A program made the translations under genes and the position numbers. This document shows, in pieces, positions 42,851 to 52,186 of a stretch of DNA of 64,000 bases. The stretch is from Bacillus sp. Marseille-Q1617. GTDB taxonomy: Bacteria > Bacillota > Bacilli > Bacillales > Bacillaceae_B. Location: contig NZ_CAHJXM010000001.1 of assembly GCF_903645295.1 (NCBI RefSeq), forward strand, positions 2,047,501 to 2,111,500, given 5' to 3'. The notes beneath the pieces were generated by a model. The model did not search any database. It had not been told where the DNA came from and saw only the letters and a program-made list of their open reading frames with translations. The first letter of the stretch is position 1; every line of letters starts with the position of its first letter.

Positions 42851-44461
42851 TTATGCTTCCTGAAGCATCTCATCCAGTGATTGCTGCAGAGAAGAACTCC
42901 CTTTACGATTGATATAATCAAAGAATGATTCGCCGGGCTTTTTTGTATCCCTAAAGTGCACCAATAACTCTTTCACCACAGAGGTCAAATTCTCTGCGTT
43001 CACTTTTCCCTTCAATTTTTCGTTCAGCTTTCCTCCGCCTTCCAGGGTTCCGCCAACATATATCTCAAATGCTTCAATCATTTTCTTGTCTTTGGTCCTC
43101 ATTTTGATTCCCTGCAATCCTATATCGGCGATCTGCCGCTGACCGCATGAATTCGGACATCCGACCATATGGATGCGGACAGGCACGTCGAGCGACAAGT
43201 TCCTGTCGAGTTCGTTTGCAATCACTCTCATCCGCTCCTTGGTTTCAACCAGTGCCAGATTGCAGTATTCAATCCCTGTGCAGGAAACCGAGTAGCCGAT
43301 AAAAGAGAGGGGACTGGTGGATATACGGTCGAAGATCTTCTCTTCGAGTAAAGCATCGACATGTTCATCCGGTATATTGGGAATGATGAGATTTTGAGAA
43401 TTGCAGTTTCTAAGTTCACCGTTCCCATATTTTTTTGATATTCTGGCAAGCTCAAGTACTTCATCTGAATTCAGCCGCCCAACCGGAACATTCAGCCCCA
43501 CATAATTCAGTCCTTGCTGTTTTTGATGGTGCACTCCGTAAAAGTAGCCGGCATTCCATCCTGATACCGCATCCTCACCTGCCGGTAAAAGGTCAACATA
43601 CTCTGCCAGTTTCTCACGGAATTTTTCCGGTCCCCAATCTGCCATCAGAAACTTCAGACGTGCCAAATGACGCTTTTCACGGTACCCGAAGTCCCGGAAG
43701 ATCGTCGTCACAGCTGCAGCTGTATCTTTCACCTGGTGAGGGAGGACGAAAACATCGATCTCCTCCGCAAGAAACGGCCGGGCAGACAAGCCGCCGCCGA
43801 TTTTTAAATGGAAGCCGACTTCCTCTTTACCATCAATCACTTTTTTTGCAGGGATGAAAGAAACGCAATTGATCTCTGCATTGGCAGCATTGTTGACATT
43901 TGAGCTGATTGACATTTTGTATTTTCTTGGAAGGTTTGAAAAATCATCATTATGCTGGAAAAAGTCATATACTTCTTTGACGATACTTCTTGTGTCAAAT
44001 AATTCATCAGGGTCAATACCTGCCAGGGGGTTCCCGACGATATTCCGCGTAATATCCCCGCATGCCCCTGCAGAAGAAAGTCCCACTTTCTCCAACCGAT
44101 TAAAGATATCAGGAATTTGTTCAATCTTTAACCAGTGGAATTGAATCGCCTGTCTAGTGGTGATGTCATAAACATCCCGGCCGTACTCTTTGGCAATCGA
44201 AGCCTGCTCCCTTGCTTGTTCATAAGTAAGCACTCCGGAAGGGACATTGACCCTCATCATGAAATATCCATCTTCTTTAGGTCGCTGCAAATAGAGACCC
44301 GCCCACTTGAATTTATCCCATTCCTCTTTCGGAATAGATGAAAATCCGTGCTCCGCATAATAAGGGATATCCTCGAAAATGGCCAACCCGTCTCTCTCCA
44401 GCTTCCATTTCTCCGTTTTATTCAGTTTTTCATTTTCAGACCATGATTTTACATAAGCCAT
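42851..44461 (-). CDS. ferredoxin-dependent sulfite (or nitrite) reductase
   Basis: About 536 residues of the NirA/Sir family: two ferredoxin-like half domains and the [4Fe-4S]-siroheme motif SCTGIEYCN followed by VGCPNSCGQ, which provide the four Cys ligands. Other marks are VPSGVLTYEQA, TTRQAIQFHW and NVGL-type GLNVPVGRL. In this operon it must act on sulfite made by CysH, using siroheme from SumT-SirB-SirC. A plain nitrite reductase cannot be excluded from sequence alone. The start is ATG 44461 behind AAGGAG; GTG 44470 is inside that site. Confidence 0.9.
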   Translation of the reverse strand: MAYVKSWSENEKLNKTEKWKLERDGLAIFEDIPYYAEHGFSSIPKEEWDKFKWAGLYLQRPKEDGYFMMRVNVPSGVLTYEQAREQASIAKEYGRDVYDITTRQAIQFHWLKIEQIPDIFNRLEKVGLSSAGACGDITRNIVGNPLAGIDPDELFDTRSIVKEVYDFFQHNDDFSNLPRKYKMSISSNVNNAANAEINCVSFIPAKKVIDGKEEVGFHLKIGGGLSARPFLAEEIDVFVLPHQVKDTAAAVTTIFRDFGYREKRHLARLKFLMADWGPEKFREKLAEYVDLLPAGEDAVSGWNAGYFYGVHHQKQQGLNYVGLNVPVGRLNSDEVLELARISKKYGNGELRNCNSQNLIIPNIPDEHVDALLEEKIFDRISTSPLSFIGYSVSCTGIEYCNLALVETKERMRVIANELDRNLSLDVPVRIHMVGCPNSCGQRQIADIGLQGIKMRTKDKKMIEAFEIYVGGTLEGGGKLNEKLKGKVNAENLTSVVKELLVHFRDTKKPGESFFDYINRKGSSSLQQSLDEMLQEA

Positions 44462-44473
44462 ATCATTCACTCC

Positions 44474-45076
44474 TTAAATAAGACGATTTCGCTTTAATTC
44501 ATTCAGGATTTTCTCCACGCATACATCAATCGAGTCCTTTTCGGTATCCAACACGATTTCAGGATTCAACGGTTCTTCATATGGCGCGCTGATTCCAGTG
44601 AAATGTTGGATTTCGTTTCTTCTGGCTTTTTGATAAAGCCCCTTTGGATCTCGTTTCTCACATTCTTCCAGGGAGCATTTCACATGCACTTCGATGAATT
44701 CACCCCTATCCACTAATCCCCTGACCAGATCCCGGTCATCCCTGTAAGGTGAAATGAAGGCGGTAAGTACGATTTGTCCGCTCTCGACAAATAATTTGGA
44801 TACTTCTCCGATCCTTCTGATGTTTTCTTTCCGATCCGCTTCTTTAAAACCCAAATCATTGTTTAAACCATGGCGAATATTGTCGCCGTCCAACACCACT
44901 GCCTGTTTCCCTCTTTCGAAAAGGGAATGAGCCAGCTTGTTGGCGACTGAAGATTTTCCGGATGCGGACAAACCTGTGAACCATAATATGAAGCTTTCAT
45001 GACCATTCTTCATCCGTCTCTCGTCCTTTTTTACAGCCGCCTCATGCCAGACTAGGTTCTCTGTCCCTTTACTCAT
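44474..45076 (-). CDS. cysC: adenylyl-sulfate kinase CysC
   Basis: 200 residues. The P-loop [11 protein letters not shown] is at about 35-45, followed by [11 protein letters not shown] and SPYRDDRD. It phosphorylates APS to PAPS. An N-terminal extension [10 protein letters not shown] is usual. It lies 19 bases after sat. Confidence 0.95.
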   Translation of the reverse strand: MSKGTENLVWHEAAVKKDERRMKNGHESFILWFTGLSASGKSSVANKLAHSLFERGKQAVVLDGDNIRHGLNNDLGFKEADRKENIRRIGEVSKLFVESGQIVLTAFISPYRDDRDLVRGLVDRGEFIEVHVKCSLEECEKRDPKGLYQKARRNEIQHFTGISAPYEEPLNPEIVLDTEKDSIDVCVEKILNELKRNRLI

Positions 45077-45095
45077 CTTTACTCCTCCTTACCAT

Positions 45096-46226
45096 TTAGC
45101 GAATCTCCTGTGCCAATCCGTTGATTAATACATCAATCACTTCCCGCCTGCTGAAAGTGGGAGGGGGCACTTCGCCGTTTCGCAGCATTCCTCTCACTTT
45201 CGTACCTGATAGGATGAGGTGATGTTCTGAATCATGCGGGCACGTTTTTGAAGTCGCCATCCCTTCACACCTTTCACAATAGAAACTATGTTCGAACCGT
45301 AATGGAATAATGCCGACTTCATCCGGGCTGAACAAATCAAAGATTTTTTGGGCATCATACGTTCCGTAATAATCCCCTACACCTGCATGATCACGGCCAA
45401 CAATGAAATGGGTGCATCCGTAATTCTTCCGTACAAGCGCATGAAAGACCGCTTCCCTCGGACCTGCATACCTCATGGCAGCCGGGAAGACGCCAAGCGT
45501 CACTTGGTCCTCTGGATAATAGTTCTTCAACAGCACTTCATAGCTCTCCATTCTGATATTGGCCGGAATGTCATCCTTCTTGGTTTCTCCCACCAAAGGG
45601 TTAAGGAACAATCCATCAACTGTTTCCAAGGCTGTCTTCTGAATGTATTCATGTGCCCGGTGAACAGGATTTCGCGTTTGAAAACCGACGATCGTCTTCC
45701 AGCCTTTTTGTTGGAATTTCCTGCGGCTCTCCAAAGGATCGAACGAATAGGAAGAGAAAGGTTTCGTTAACCTTCTGTGCAGCGTGATACTTCCTCCAGC
45801 ATAGACATCACCGCGATCGAACAACTTCTTCACACCAGGATGATTCGAATCCGTCGTGCCATAAACATAAAGTGCTTCCTTTTCTTTATCAGGCTGATAA
45901 ATGTCAGTCACATCAATTGTTCCGTACGTAACACCCTTATGGATCAGCTTACTCTTCTCCCCCTGTTTCAATTGGTCCCGCTTATTAACCGGAAGGGTGA
46001 TAGGGATGCTCCATACGGTTCCATCATTCAGGCGCATTTTTTCCACTACACTGGTATAATCCTCTTCTGTTAAAAACCCCCGGATCGGACTATAAGCACC
46101 AATTGCAATCAGTTCCAGGTCGCTTAATGCTATTTCGTCCAATTCAATTTCCTTTGTTATCCCATCCAAGTTTGCTCTTGGATCAAAAGCCTGTATCAAT
46201 GTTCCTCCATGCGGTTGTAAACTCAT
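45096..46226 (-). CDS. sat: sulfate adenylyltransferase Sat
   Basis: About 376 residues of the dimeric bacterial ATP sulfurylase type. The nucleotide-binding block is [27 protein letters not shown] follows. It makes APS from sulfate and ATP. The start is ATG 46226, seven bases after AAGGAGG; the ATG at 46232 abuts that site. Zn-type Cys residues occur in [17 protein letters not shown]. Confidence 0.96.
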   Translation of the reverse strand: MSLQPHGGTLIQAFDPRANLDGITKEIELDEIALSDLELIAIGAYSPIRGFLTEEDYTSVVEKMRLNDGTVWSIPITLPVNKRDQLKQGEKSKLIHKGVTYGTIDVTDIYQPDKEKEALYVYGTTDSNHPGVKKLFDRGDVYAGGSITLHRRLTKPFSSYSFDPLESRRKFQQKGWKTIVGFQTRNPVHRAHEYIQKTALETVDGLFLNPLVGETKKDDIPANIRMESYEVLLKNYYPEDQVTLGVFPAAMRYAGPREAVFHALVRKNYGCTHFIVGRDHAGVGDYYGTYDAQKIFDLFSPDEVGIIPLRFEHSFYCERCEGMATSKTCPHDSEHHLILSGTKVRGMLRNGEVPPPTFSRREVIDVLINGLAQEIR

Positions 46227-46267
46227 TTTCATCCTCCTTAAATTTATCGTTTTAGTTGGTTTTGAAC

Positions 46268-47332
46268 TCAGATGCCTCCACCTTCTTCATGAACAGATCT
46301 TTTTTCTTCATTTATGATCTTCATTAAGGAAAGAGCACCTATGGTGGCAATGATCACGCTGAAAGGGACAACAATTGAATACAAATCTAGTTGGATCAGC
46401 AGTTTGATCATAAAATAGGACATACTGAGCGAAATAAGAGGTGATACTACCCAGATCTTGATGATTTTCGATACAATTTTCTTCTTCAGCATCACCCTGC
46501 CCCTTTTCGCAGCCCCGAGACCGATGATGGAGGATGATGTTACCTGAGTAAGCGGCATCGGCAACCCATATAGTGAGCTGATCATCAGAAGAATAGCTCC
46601 TGTACTCGATATTACGATGCCTTCCATTTTTGTTAGCTGAACAATTTTCTTTCCGTTGGTTTCAACTACCCTGCTCCCTAATAAAACGACACCGAGAGCT
46701 ACGAATAATCCGCCCAGCCAAATGCCTTTCCCTGCAGACAACATCCCTGCCCCAACGAGTGGTCCAACAGCATTGGCTACATTATTCATGCCAGCAGAAA
46801 AAGCTTCAAAGAATCCTGTTATTACAAGCACCGCACCCATCCACCTTCTCTTGAACTGATACCCCTTCATCTCCAGCAGGTACAATATTTTTCCGGTCAA
46901 CCAAGTGATTAGGAAGGCTGCCAGTGGCACAAGAATCCAAAACATGATGATAACCAGTAGAGATTCTATAATTAGGACCTGATATGCAACCCCCGCTCCT
47001 ACGACTGCCCCCACTGTAACCTCACTGGTCGAGAGCGGAATGCCCAACATGTTGGCAAGAAACAGCGATAGAGTAGAAGAAAGCAGGATAATAACCACGA
47101 TCTTAGTAGTAAGGATGTCTTGCGGGATAATTCCTGAACTGATCGTTTTCACCACTTCCCCGCCTCCGAGCACAGCGCCAAGAAGCACCCCGGCAGAGCA
47201 TATCAGCAAGGCTGTTCTCATGCTTTTCACCGCTCCAGCCCCATATGCCACACCCATCGATGCAGCCGCTCCACTCGCACCGATATTCATCGCAAAAAAT
47301 AGACATATAAAAAGTGCGGTCACTTCAAGCAA
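46268..47332 (-). CDS. cysP: sulfate permease CysP (PiT family)
   Basis: 354 residues with about ten helices in two PiT-type repeats, marked [22 protein letters not shown] near the start and [15 protein letters not shown] in the second half. In B. subtilis CysP, in the same operon, is a sulfate:proton symporter. The start is TTG 47332 behind GGAGGGTG. It lies 15 bases after cysH. Confidence 0.93.
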   Translation of the reverse strand: MLEVTALFICLFFAMNIGASGAAASMGVAYGAGAVKSMRTALLICSAGVLLGAVLGGGEVVKTISSGIIPQDILTTKIVVIILLSSTLSLFLANMLGIPLSTSEVTVGAVVGAGVAYQVLIIESLLVIIMFWILVPLAAFLITWLTGKILYLLEMKGYQFKRRWMGAVLVITGFFEAFSAGMNNVANAVGPLVGAGMLSAGKGIWLGGLFVALGVVLLGSRVVETNGKKIVQLTKMEGIVISSTGAILLMISSLYGLPMPLTQVTSSSIIGLGAAKRGRVMLKKKIVSKIIKIWVVSPLISLSMSYFMIKLLIQLDLYSIVVPFSVIIATIGALSLMKIINEEKRSVHEEGGGI

Positions 47333-47347
47333 CGATCTTCACCCTCC

Positions 47348-48046
47348 TTAATGAAGACCGCATTCTGTCTTTCCTGAGCCTTTCCATCTGCCGGAGCGTA
47401 AATCGTCCATGTTATAGGCAGGTGCTGTACAATGGGAACACCCTATGCTGGGATAGCCTTTATCATGGAGAGTATTGTAAGGAAGTTGGTGTTTGTGTAC
47501 ATACCTCCACACTTCTTTCCACGTCCAATGGATGAGGGGGCAAATTTTTATCGATTTAAACTTTTCATCCTTATTAATGAAATTTACATACTTCCTGCTT
47601 TCTGACTGTTCCCTCCGCAATCCTGAAATCCAGGCATGTCCTTTTGATAATGCTTCTTCCAGGGGAATGAGTTTTCTTAAACGACAGCATTGATTAGGAT
47701 CTGTCTCCCATAATTTTTCACCATATTTCAAAGTCTGCTCATCTAATGTCAGCGCTGATTTTTTAGACGTTATGTTTAAATCGGGATACTTGGTTCTTAC
47801 TTTTTCGATCGTTTCGTACGTTTCTTTGAAGTGCACATCTGTATCTAAAAAGATAATCTTTGCCGAGGGTTTGACCTTAGCAATCAAATCAACCAGTACA
47901 ATTCCCTCAATCCCGAAGCTGCAGGCATACACGATATCATTTCTGTAATGTTCATAAGACCATTCAAGGACATTCAAGGCACCTTTATAGGTTTCATCAA
48001 TTTGGAAAGAACAGGATGGGTGTTTCCAATTCTGATAAGTTAACAA
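47348..48046 (-). CDS. cysH: phosphoadenylyl-/adenylyl-sulfate reductase CysH
   Basis: About 232 residues. Blocks [10 protein letters not shown] and [13 protein letters not shown] bind the nucleotide. The Cys pair QCCRLRK and the GCSHC motif provide four ligands of a [4Fe-4S] cluster, so the enzyme can probably use APS as well as PAPS, as in B. subtilis. The catalytic Cys is in the C-terminal TECGLH. The start is TTG 48046, seven bases after AAAGGGGG; the frame upstream to 48097 lies in a hairpin region. Confidence 0.95.
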   Translation of the reverse strand: MLTYQNWKHPSCSFQIDETYKGALNVLEWSYEHYRNDIVYACSFGIEGIVLVDLIAKVKPSAKIIFLDTDVHFKETYETIEKVRTKYPDLNITSKKSALTLDEQTLKYGEKLWETDPNQCCRLRKLIPLEEALSKGHAWISGLRREQSESRKYVNFINKDEKFKSIKICPLIHWTWKEVWRYVHKHQLPYNTLHDKGYPSIGCSHCTAPAYNMDDLRSGRWKGSGKTECGLH

Positions 48047-48082
48047 TATACAACCCCCTTTATTGAGCTGAAAAAAAGAAAA

Positions 48083-48132
48083 AGAGACGTTAGACACAGA
48101 GAGGGATATCCCTCAAAGTGTTTAACGCCTCT
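48083..48132 (-). terminator. hairpin and T run between yezD and cysH
   Basis: On the minus strand AGAGGCGTTA pairs with TAACGTCTCT, with an inner GAGGGATATCCCTC palindrome and a TTTTTC tail. It could reduce read-through from yezD into cysH. Confidence 0.65.
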
Positions 48133-48156
48133 AGTTTGTCTAGTCAGCATTTCAGT

Positions 48157-48309
48157 TTATTTAAGTCTGACCTTTTCATTTTTCTCAATCTGTACAACTT
48201 TTCCATCTTGGACCACGACTGTAATAGACCCAAATTTCATCGTCTTTAACATTGACTTCACATTTTTTACAACTTCATCAAATGCTTTTTGATTGTCTTG
48301 ATCTGCCAC
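48157..48309 (-). CDS. yezD: YezD family protein (DUF2292)
   Basis: A 50-residue protein starting with GTG 48309, six bases after GGGGG. The sequence has the YezD pattern FGSITVVVQDGKVVQIEKNEKVRL, here given as FGSITVVVQDGK and VVQIEKNEKVRL. YezD-type proteins are often encoded in sulfate assimilation loci; the function is unknown. It is the first gene after the SAM riboswitch and is followed by a second hairpin before cysH. Confidence 0.85.
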   Translation of the reverse strand: MADQDNQKAFDEVVKNVKSMLKTMKFGSITVVVQDGKVVQIEKNEKVRLK

Positions 48310-48349
48310 ATGATTCCCCCAAACTTCATCTTATCCAGTCATAGCCTGA

Positions 48350-48383
48350 AAGAAAAAACAACCTTCCAGAATGGAAGGTTGTT
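48350..48383 (-). terminator. terminator of the SAM riboswitch
   Basis: AACAACCTTCC pairs with GGAAGGTTGTT over an AGAAT loop; a TTTTTTC run follows on the minus strand. Confidence 0.95.
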
Positions 48384-48396
48384 CAGGCATAGATAC

Positions 48397-48502
48397 CTTA
48401 TCTTCCAAAATGAATCCACATTTTGCTGGAATTGGCACCTTACTGACTAATAGTAGGTTGCCGGGCTTCAAAGGGCCAGGTCCCTCCACCGCTCTGGATA
48501 AG
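48397..48502 (-). ncRNA. SAM-I (S-box) riboswitch
   Basis: On the minus strand: CTTATCCAGAGCGGTGGAGG, then GACCTGGCCC, GAAGCCCGGCAACC, AAGGTGCCAATTCCAGC and a closing GATAAG. These are the conserved P1-P4 parts of the S-box. With SAM bound, the downstream terminator should form and shut off yezD-cysH and the rest of the operon. B. subtilis cysH is also an S-box gene. Confidence 0.97.
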
Positions 48503-48525
48503 AAATATTTAATTTAATATTCTAA

Positions 48526-48553
48526 ATAATATCACGTTTTTCAAAGATGTCAA
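48526..48553 (-). promoter_or_regulatory. promoter of the sulfate assimilation operon
   Basis: On the minus strand TTGACA (48548-48553), 16 bases, TATTAT (48526-48531), just before the SAM riboswitch. Confidence 0.75.
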
Positions 48554-48567
48554 CCCGAGTTTTTCGA

Positions 48568-48607
48568 TAAGATTTATAAACTTTAAAAAAGTTCAATAAA
48601 TCTTTTT
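48568..48607. terminator. AT-rich hairpin after tcyP
   Basis: AAGATTTATAAACTT pairs with AAGTTCAATAAATCTT, with one bulge. It lies between the tcyP stop and the promoter of the cys operon. T residues follow on the plus strand; on the minus strand the tail is weak. Confidence 0.5.
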
Positions 48608-48673
48608 ATCTTGGTTTCACTGAACATATTATTCATGGGGGTTATTTTATGGTATACAAAAAGTGAGTAATGG

Positions 48674-50056
48674 TTATTCTTCTGCCGTTTGCACCCCTTG
48701 ATAAACTTCGGGATCCAATTCGCCAGTCACTTTGCTTGTAATAATCCCCGAAGTCATGGCCCCGCTGACATTCACAGCAGTCCGCCCCATGTCAATCAGC
48801 GGTTCTACAGATATCAGAAGACCTGCAAGCGCGATTGGAAGGTCCATTGCAGATAATACGAGAATGGCGGCAAAAGTCGCTCCTCCACCGACACCCGCAA
48901 CTCCGAATGAGGATATGGCTACTATCAGGATAAGCGTCAAAATGAAAGAAGGTGTCAATGGATTGATTCCCACAGTAGGGGCGATCATGACAGCAAGCAT
49001 GGCAGGGTATACTCCTGCACACCCGTTTTGGCCAATCGAAAGCCCGAATGATCCAGAGAAGTTGGCGATCCCTTCTGAAACGCCAAGCTTTTTTGTCTGA
49101 GTATGAATGTTCAACGGCAGGGTACCTGCACTGGATCTCGAAGTGAAAGCAAACGTTAAAACGGGGAATACTTTTTTCACATACGTTACAGGGTTCAACC
49201 CTGACATTGTCAACATAATCAGATGAATGACAAACATAATGAGCAATGCAATATAGGAAGCTACTACAAATTCACCAAGCTTGGTGATGGCATCAAAATC
49301 ACTTAAAGCAACCGTCTTTGCCATAATCGCCAGCACCCCATATGGAGTAAGCCTCAATACCAATGTGACGATTCTCATGACGACGGTATAGACGGAATCG
49401 ACCATTCTTTTAAAAAACGAAGCTGCTTCCGGATCTTTTCTTTGGGCTCCGAGATAAGCGACCCCAATAAAAGCAGCGAAGATGACGACAGCAATCGTCG
49501 ATGTAGCACGCTGACCCGTAAAGTCATAGAACGGATTGGCCGGGAGCAGCTCGAGTATTTTTTGCGGATAGCTCTGCCCTTCCATTGCCGCTGCCCGTTC
49601 TTCCAGCTGTGCCCCTCTAGCCGATTCTGCGTCACCTTGTTCGATTTGAATCGCTTCGAGATCAAATGCTGCTGTCGTCGCAATTCCAACAGCCGCCGCA
49701 ACGGCCGTCGTTCCAACGAGCAGGCCGAGTATCAATACAGAAATTCTGCCCAGATTGTGGGATTGTTTCAACTTGGTAAAAGCAGAAATGATCGATACAA
49801 AAACCAGCGGCATGACAATCATTTGCAGAAGTTTGATATAGCCGCTGCCAACGATATTGTACCACTCGATCGACTGCAGCAGGTTTTCATTACCGGGATC
49901 ATATAACCACTGCAGGAGAAAGCCGAATACGATGCCGAGACCTAGAGCAGTGAACACCCTCTTTGAAAACGAAACCTTCCTTTTTTGCAAGTAAATTAAA
50001 ACACCAATAAGAACGATAAACATCAGAAGATTCAACAGCACGACCCAAACATTCAT
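48674..50056 (-). CDS. tcyP: L-cystine/dicarboxylate-type symporter TcyP
   Basis: About 460 residues of the DAACS family with eight helices and two hairpin loops. SRSSAGTLPLNI is the first serine-rich hairpin and GVAGVGGGATFAA and GRTAVNVSGA form the second substrate region. The N-terminus and QKRKVSFSKRVFTALGLG match TcyP, the B. subtilis cystine importer; a glutamate-type substrate is the alternative. The start is ATG 50056 after AAGGAGG; ATG 50059 is one codon upstream. Its position beside the cys operon fits sulfur supply. Confidence 0.88.
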   Translation of the reverse strand: MNVWVVLLNLLMFIVLIGVLIYLQKRKVSFSKRVFTALGLGIVFGFLLQWLYDPGNENLLQSIEWYNIVGSGYIKLLQMIVMPLVFVSIISAFTKLKQSHNLGRISVLILGLLVGTTAVAAAVGIATTAAFDLEAIQIEQGDAESARGAQLEERAAAMEGQSYPQKILELLPANPFYDFTGQRATSTIAVVIFAAFIGVAYLGAQRKDPEAASFFKRMVDSVYTVVMRIVTLVLRLTPYGVLAIMAKTVALSDFDAITKLGEFVVASYIALLIMFVIHLIMLTMSGLNPVTYVKKVFPVLTFAFTSRSSAGTLPLNIHTQTKKLGVSEGIANFSGSFGLSIGQNGCAGVYPAMLAVMIAPTVGINPLTPSFILTLILIVAISSFGVAGVGGGATFAAILVLSAMDLPIALAGLLISVEPLIDMGRTAVNVSGAMTSGIITSKVTGELDPEVYQGVQTAEE

Positions 50057-50143
50057 CATAAAACCTCCTTTTTCCGGGATGTAATGACTTGCTGGCCAAA
50101 GGCTTAATGTATTGTATGATGCGTATGAACAAGATATGATGAA

Positions 50144-50187
50144 AAAGCCCGCCACTCTAACGCGTTAATGCATCGAGGGACGGGCTT
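50144..50187 (-). terminator. terminator of the thiamin operon
   Basis: On the minus strand AAAGCCCGTCCCTC pairs with GAGTGGCGGGCTTT, followed by TTTC. Confidence 0.88.
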
Positions 50188-50197
50188 TGTTTTTTAT

Positions 50198-51217
50198 TCA
50201 GCTGAAATATCGATGATAGAGTGATTTTGCTTCCATTATATCTTTTGTTCCATGGATGAGCGCACGGCCATCCCGAAATAGGACAATCCGGTGTTTGCCT
50301 GTTTTGCAGGCAATAAGATAAGGATTTCTCTCGACACGTTCCATAAGATGTCCCATCTGGACTGCCAAACGATCAAGGTCCACCTCTCCCGGTCGTGCAG
50401 GACGGATCTGGACCGCATCCCTTCCGCACAGCACGGCCGATTTAAGCTGGTTTTCATATTGAAGGTACGGGTAGCGGGGTTTCTCTCCGCAAGAAGGGCA
50501 GTCCGGTTTCTTCAATGTGCGGACATTCACAGAGCTGTGTTCATTTTTCCAGACATCGAATGATGTAAGGGTTTGACGAACTGCATTGAAGTTCCCTGTC
50601 AATACTTTCAATGCTTCAGAGACTTGATAGGAGACCACCATAGATACTGCAGGTGAAATAATCCCTGTTGTATCACATGTCATACTTTGGGAAGGGATGG
50701 TTTCCATCATGCAATTCAGGCATGGTGTCACCCCGGGAATGAATGTATGGGTGATACCATAGCTGCCTGCACATCCCCCATATATCCAGGGGATCTCATT
50801 TTGAAAAGATACATCATTGATCATCAGTCTGGTATCAAAGTTATCTGTTGCATCAATGATGAGATCCACGTCTTTTACAAGGCTTAGTATGTCATTAGGT
50901 CCGACATCCATGATAAGTGCATCGATTTCAACTTCTGAATTGATTTTTCTCAAATGTCTCTTTGCAGCTGCAGCCTTAGGGAGCCTCTCTGATGCATCTC
51001 TCTCGGTGTAAAGCTGCTGCCTTTGAAGGTTGCTCCATTCCACGTAGTCGCGGTCTGCAATCGTAAGTTTACCGACTCCTGCCCTGACAAGTGCTTCTGC
51101 GCTTCCTGCACCAAGTGCTCCCGCCCCGACCATAAGCACATGCTTGGAAGAAATGCTTATCTGGCCGCTTTCCCCAATCGGAGCAAATAATTGTTGTCTG
51201 GAATAGCGTTCATTCAT
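50198..51217 (-). CDS. thiF: ThiS adenylyltransferase ThiF
   Basis: 339 residues of the ThiF/MoeB/HesA E1-like family. The ATP loop is MVGAGALGAG, the block DRDYVEWSNLQRQ follows, and zinc ligands are seen in TPCLNCM and PDCPSCGE. It adenylates the C-terminal Gly of ThiS. The C-terminal 80 residues extend beyond the MoeB core. Neighbours thiG and thiS make ThiF the likely identity over MoeB. Last gene of the operon; its start overlaps the thiG stop. Confidence 0.9.
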   Translation of the reverse strand: MNERYSRQQLFAPIGESGQISISSKHVLMVGAGALGAGSAEALVRAGVGKLTIADRDYVEWSNLQRQQLYTERDASERLPKAAAAKRHLRKINSEVEIDALIMDVGPNDILSLVKDVDLIIDATDNFDTRLMINDVSFQNEIPWIYGGCAGSYGITHTFIPGVTPCLNCMMETIPSQSMTCDTTGIISPAVSMVVSYQVSEALKVLTGNFNAVRQTLTSFDVWKNEHSSVNVRTLKKPDCPSCGEKPRYPYLQYENQLKSAVLCGRDAVQIRPARPGEVDLDRLAVQMGHLMERVERNPYLIACKTGKHRIVLFRDGRALIHGTKDIMEAKSLYHRYFS

Positions 51218-51981
51218 CAGCTGACGATACCCTCCATCGGGCTGCTTGCAGAAGCATAAGCCTTCTTGGGGATCCTGCCTGCTTCAAATCCCATTCTTCC
51301 CGCTTCAGCAGCAAGCTTCATCGCCCCTGCCATTTTCACTGGGTCTCCCGCAGCGGAAACAGCCGTATTTAATAGGATTCCATCCGCACCGAGTTCCATT
51401 GCATAGGCAGCATCCGCAGGAGAACCGATGCCTGCATCGATGATCACCGGCACAGTCGACTGTTCGATAATGAATCGTAAATTGACAGGGTTCAGGATAC
51501 CCTGCCCTGAGCCGATCGGAGAAGCACCCGGCATGATTGCGTGTGCACCCGCTTCTTCCAATCTTCTTGCAAGCACGACATCATCAGACGTGTATGGAAG
51601 AACCGTAAACCCTTCTTTTACAAGCTCTTCCGTCGCCTTTAATGTTTCGATGGGATCGGGAAGGAGTGTCTTCCCGCATCCGATGACCTCCACTTTGATC
51701 ATGTCACACAATCCTGAAGCCCTTGCAAGTTTTGCATGCCTTACCGCTTCCTGCGCGGTTTTGGCCCCAGCTGTATTGGGAAGGAGTGAATATTTATCCA
51801 GATCCAGCTGTTCCAGCAGGTTTGGCTGACTTTCTTCAAAAATATCCATCCTCCTTACAGTAAACGTAAGAATTTCCGTCTCCGATTCCTCCACCGCATT
51901 TTTCTGTATATCGAAATCAGGATATTTTCCTGTCCCCAGTAATAATCGTGATTGAAACTCATATTTCCCTATCTTTAACAT
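51217..51981 (-). CDS. thiG: thiazole synthase ThiG
   Basis: 254 residues, a TIM barrel with Lys96 (DMIKVEVIG) as Schiff-base Lys. Other marks are [25 protein letters not shown] and APIGSG-type sequence (ASPIGSGQG). It joins deoxyxylulose phosphate, dehydroglycine and ThiS thiocarboxylate into the thiazole. It lies one base after thiS. Confidence 0.96.
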   Translation of the reverse strand: MLKIGKYEFQSRLLLGTGKYPDFDIQKNAVEESETEILTFTVRRMDIFEESQPNLLEQLDLDKYSLLPNTAGAKTAQEAVRHAKLARASGLCDMIKVEVIGCGKTLLPDPIETLKATEELVKEGFTVLPYTSDDVVLARRLEEAGAHAIMPGASPIGSGQGILNPVNLRFIIEQSTVPVIIDAGIGSPADAAYAMELGADGILLNTAVSAAGDPVKMAGAMKLAAEAGRMGFEAGRIPKKAYASASSPMEGIVS

Positions 51982-51982
51982 T

Positions 51983-52186
51983 TCATCCGCCTCCTACGAA
52001 ATGAACGAATTCAATAGAATCCAATTCTTTGATAGTCGTTGTGTCATATTTTTCTTTCTCTGTAATATCACCATTCACTTCTACAATGAGGATACGTTCA
52101 TTTATTGAAAAGTGATTCACCAAGTCTGTGATTGTCGACAGTGTATCGGGGATTTGCACAAACTGACCGTTAATTTTCACTTTCAC
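51983..52186 (-). CDS. thiS: sulfur carrier protein ThiS
   Basis: 67 residues of the ubiquitin-like ThiS type, starting [14 protein letters not shown] and ending VHFVGGG with the C-terminal Gly-Gly that becomes thiocarboxylate. Its stop side overlaps nothing, while its start overlaps the thiO stop by four bases. Confidence 0.94.
   Translation of the reverse strand: MKVKINGQFVQIPDTLSTITDLVNHFSINERILIVEVNGDITEKEKYDTTTIKELDSIEFVHFVGGG

Noticed and set aside
42851..44461. Assimilatory nitrite reductase as the main call
   Set aside because: The family covers both, but the operon with cysH, sat, cysC and siroheme genes and a SAM riboswitch points to sulfite.
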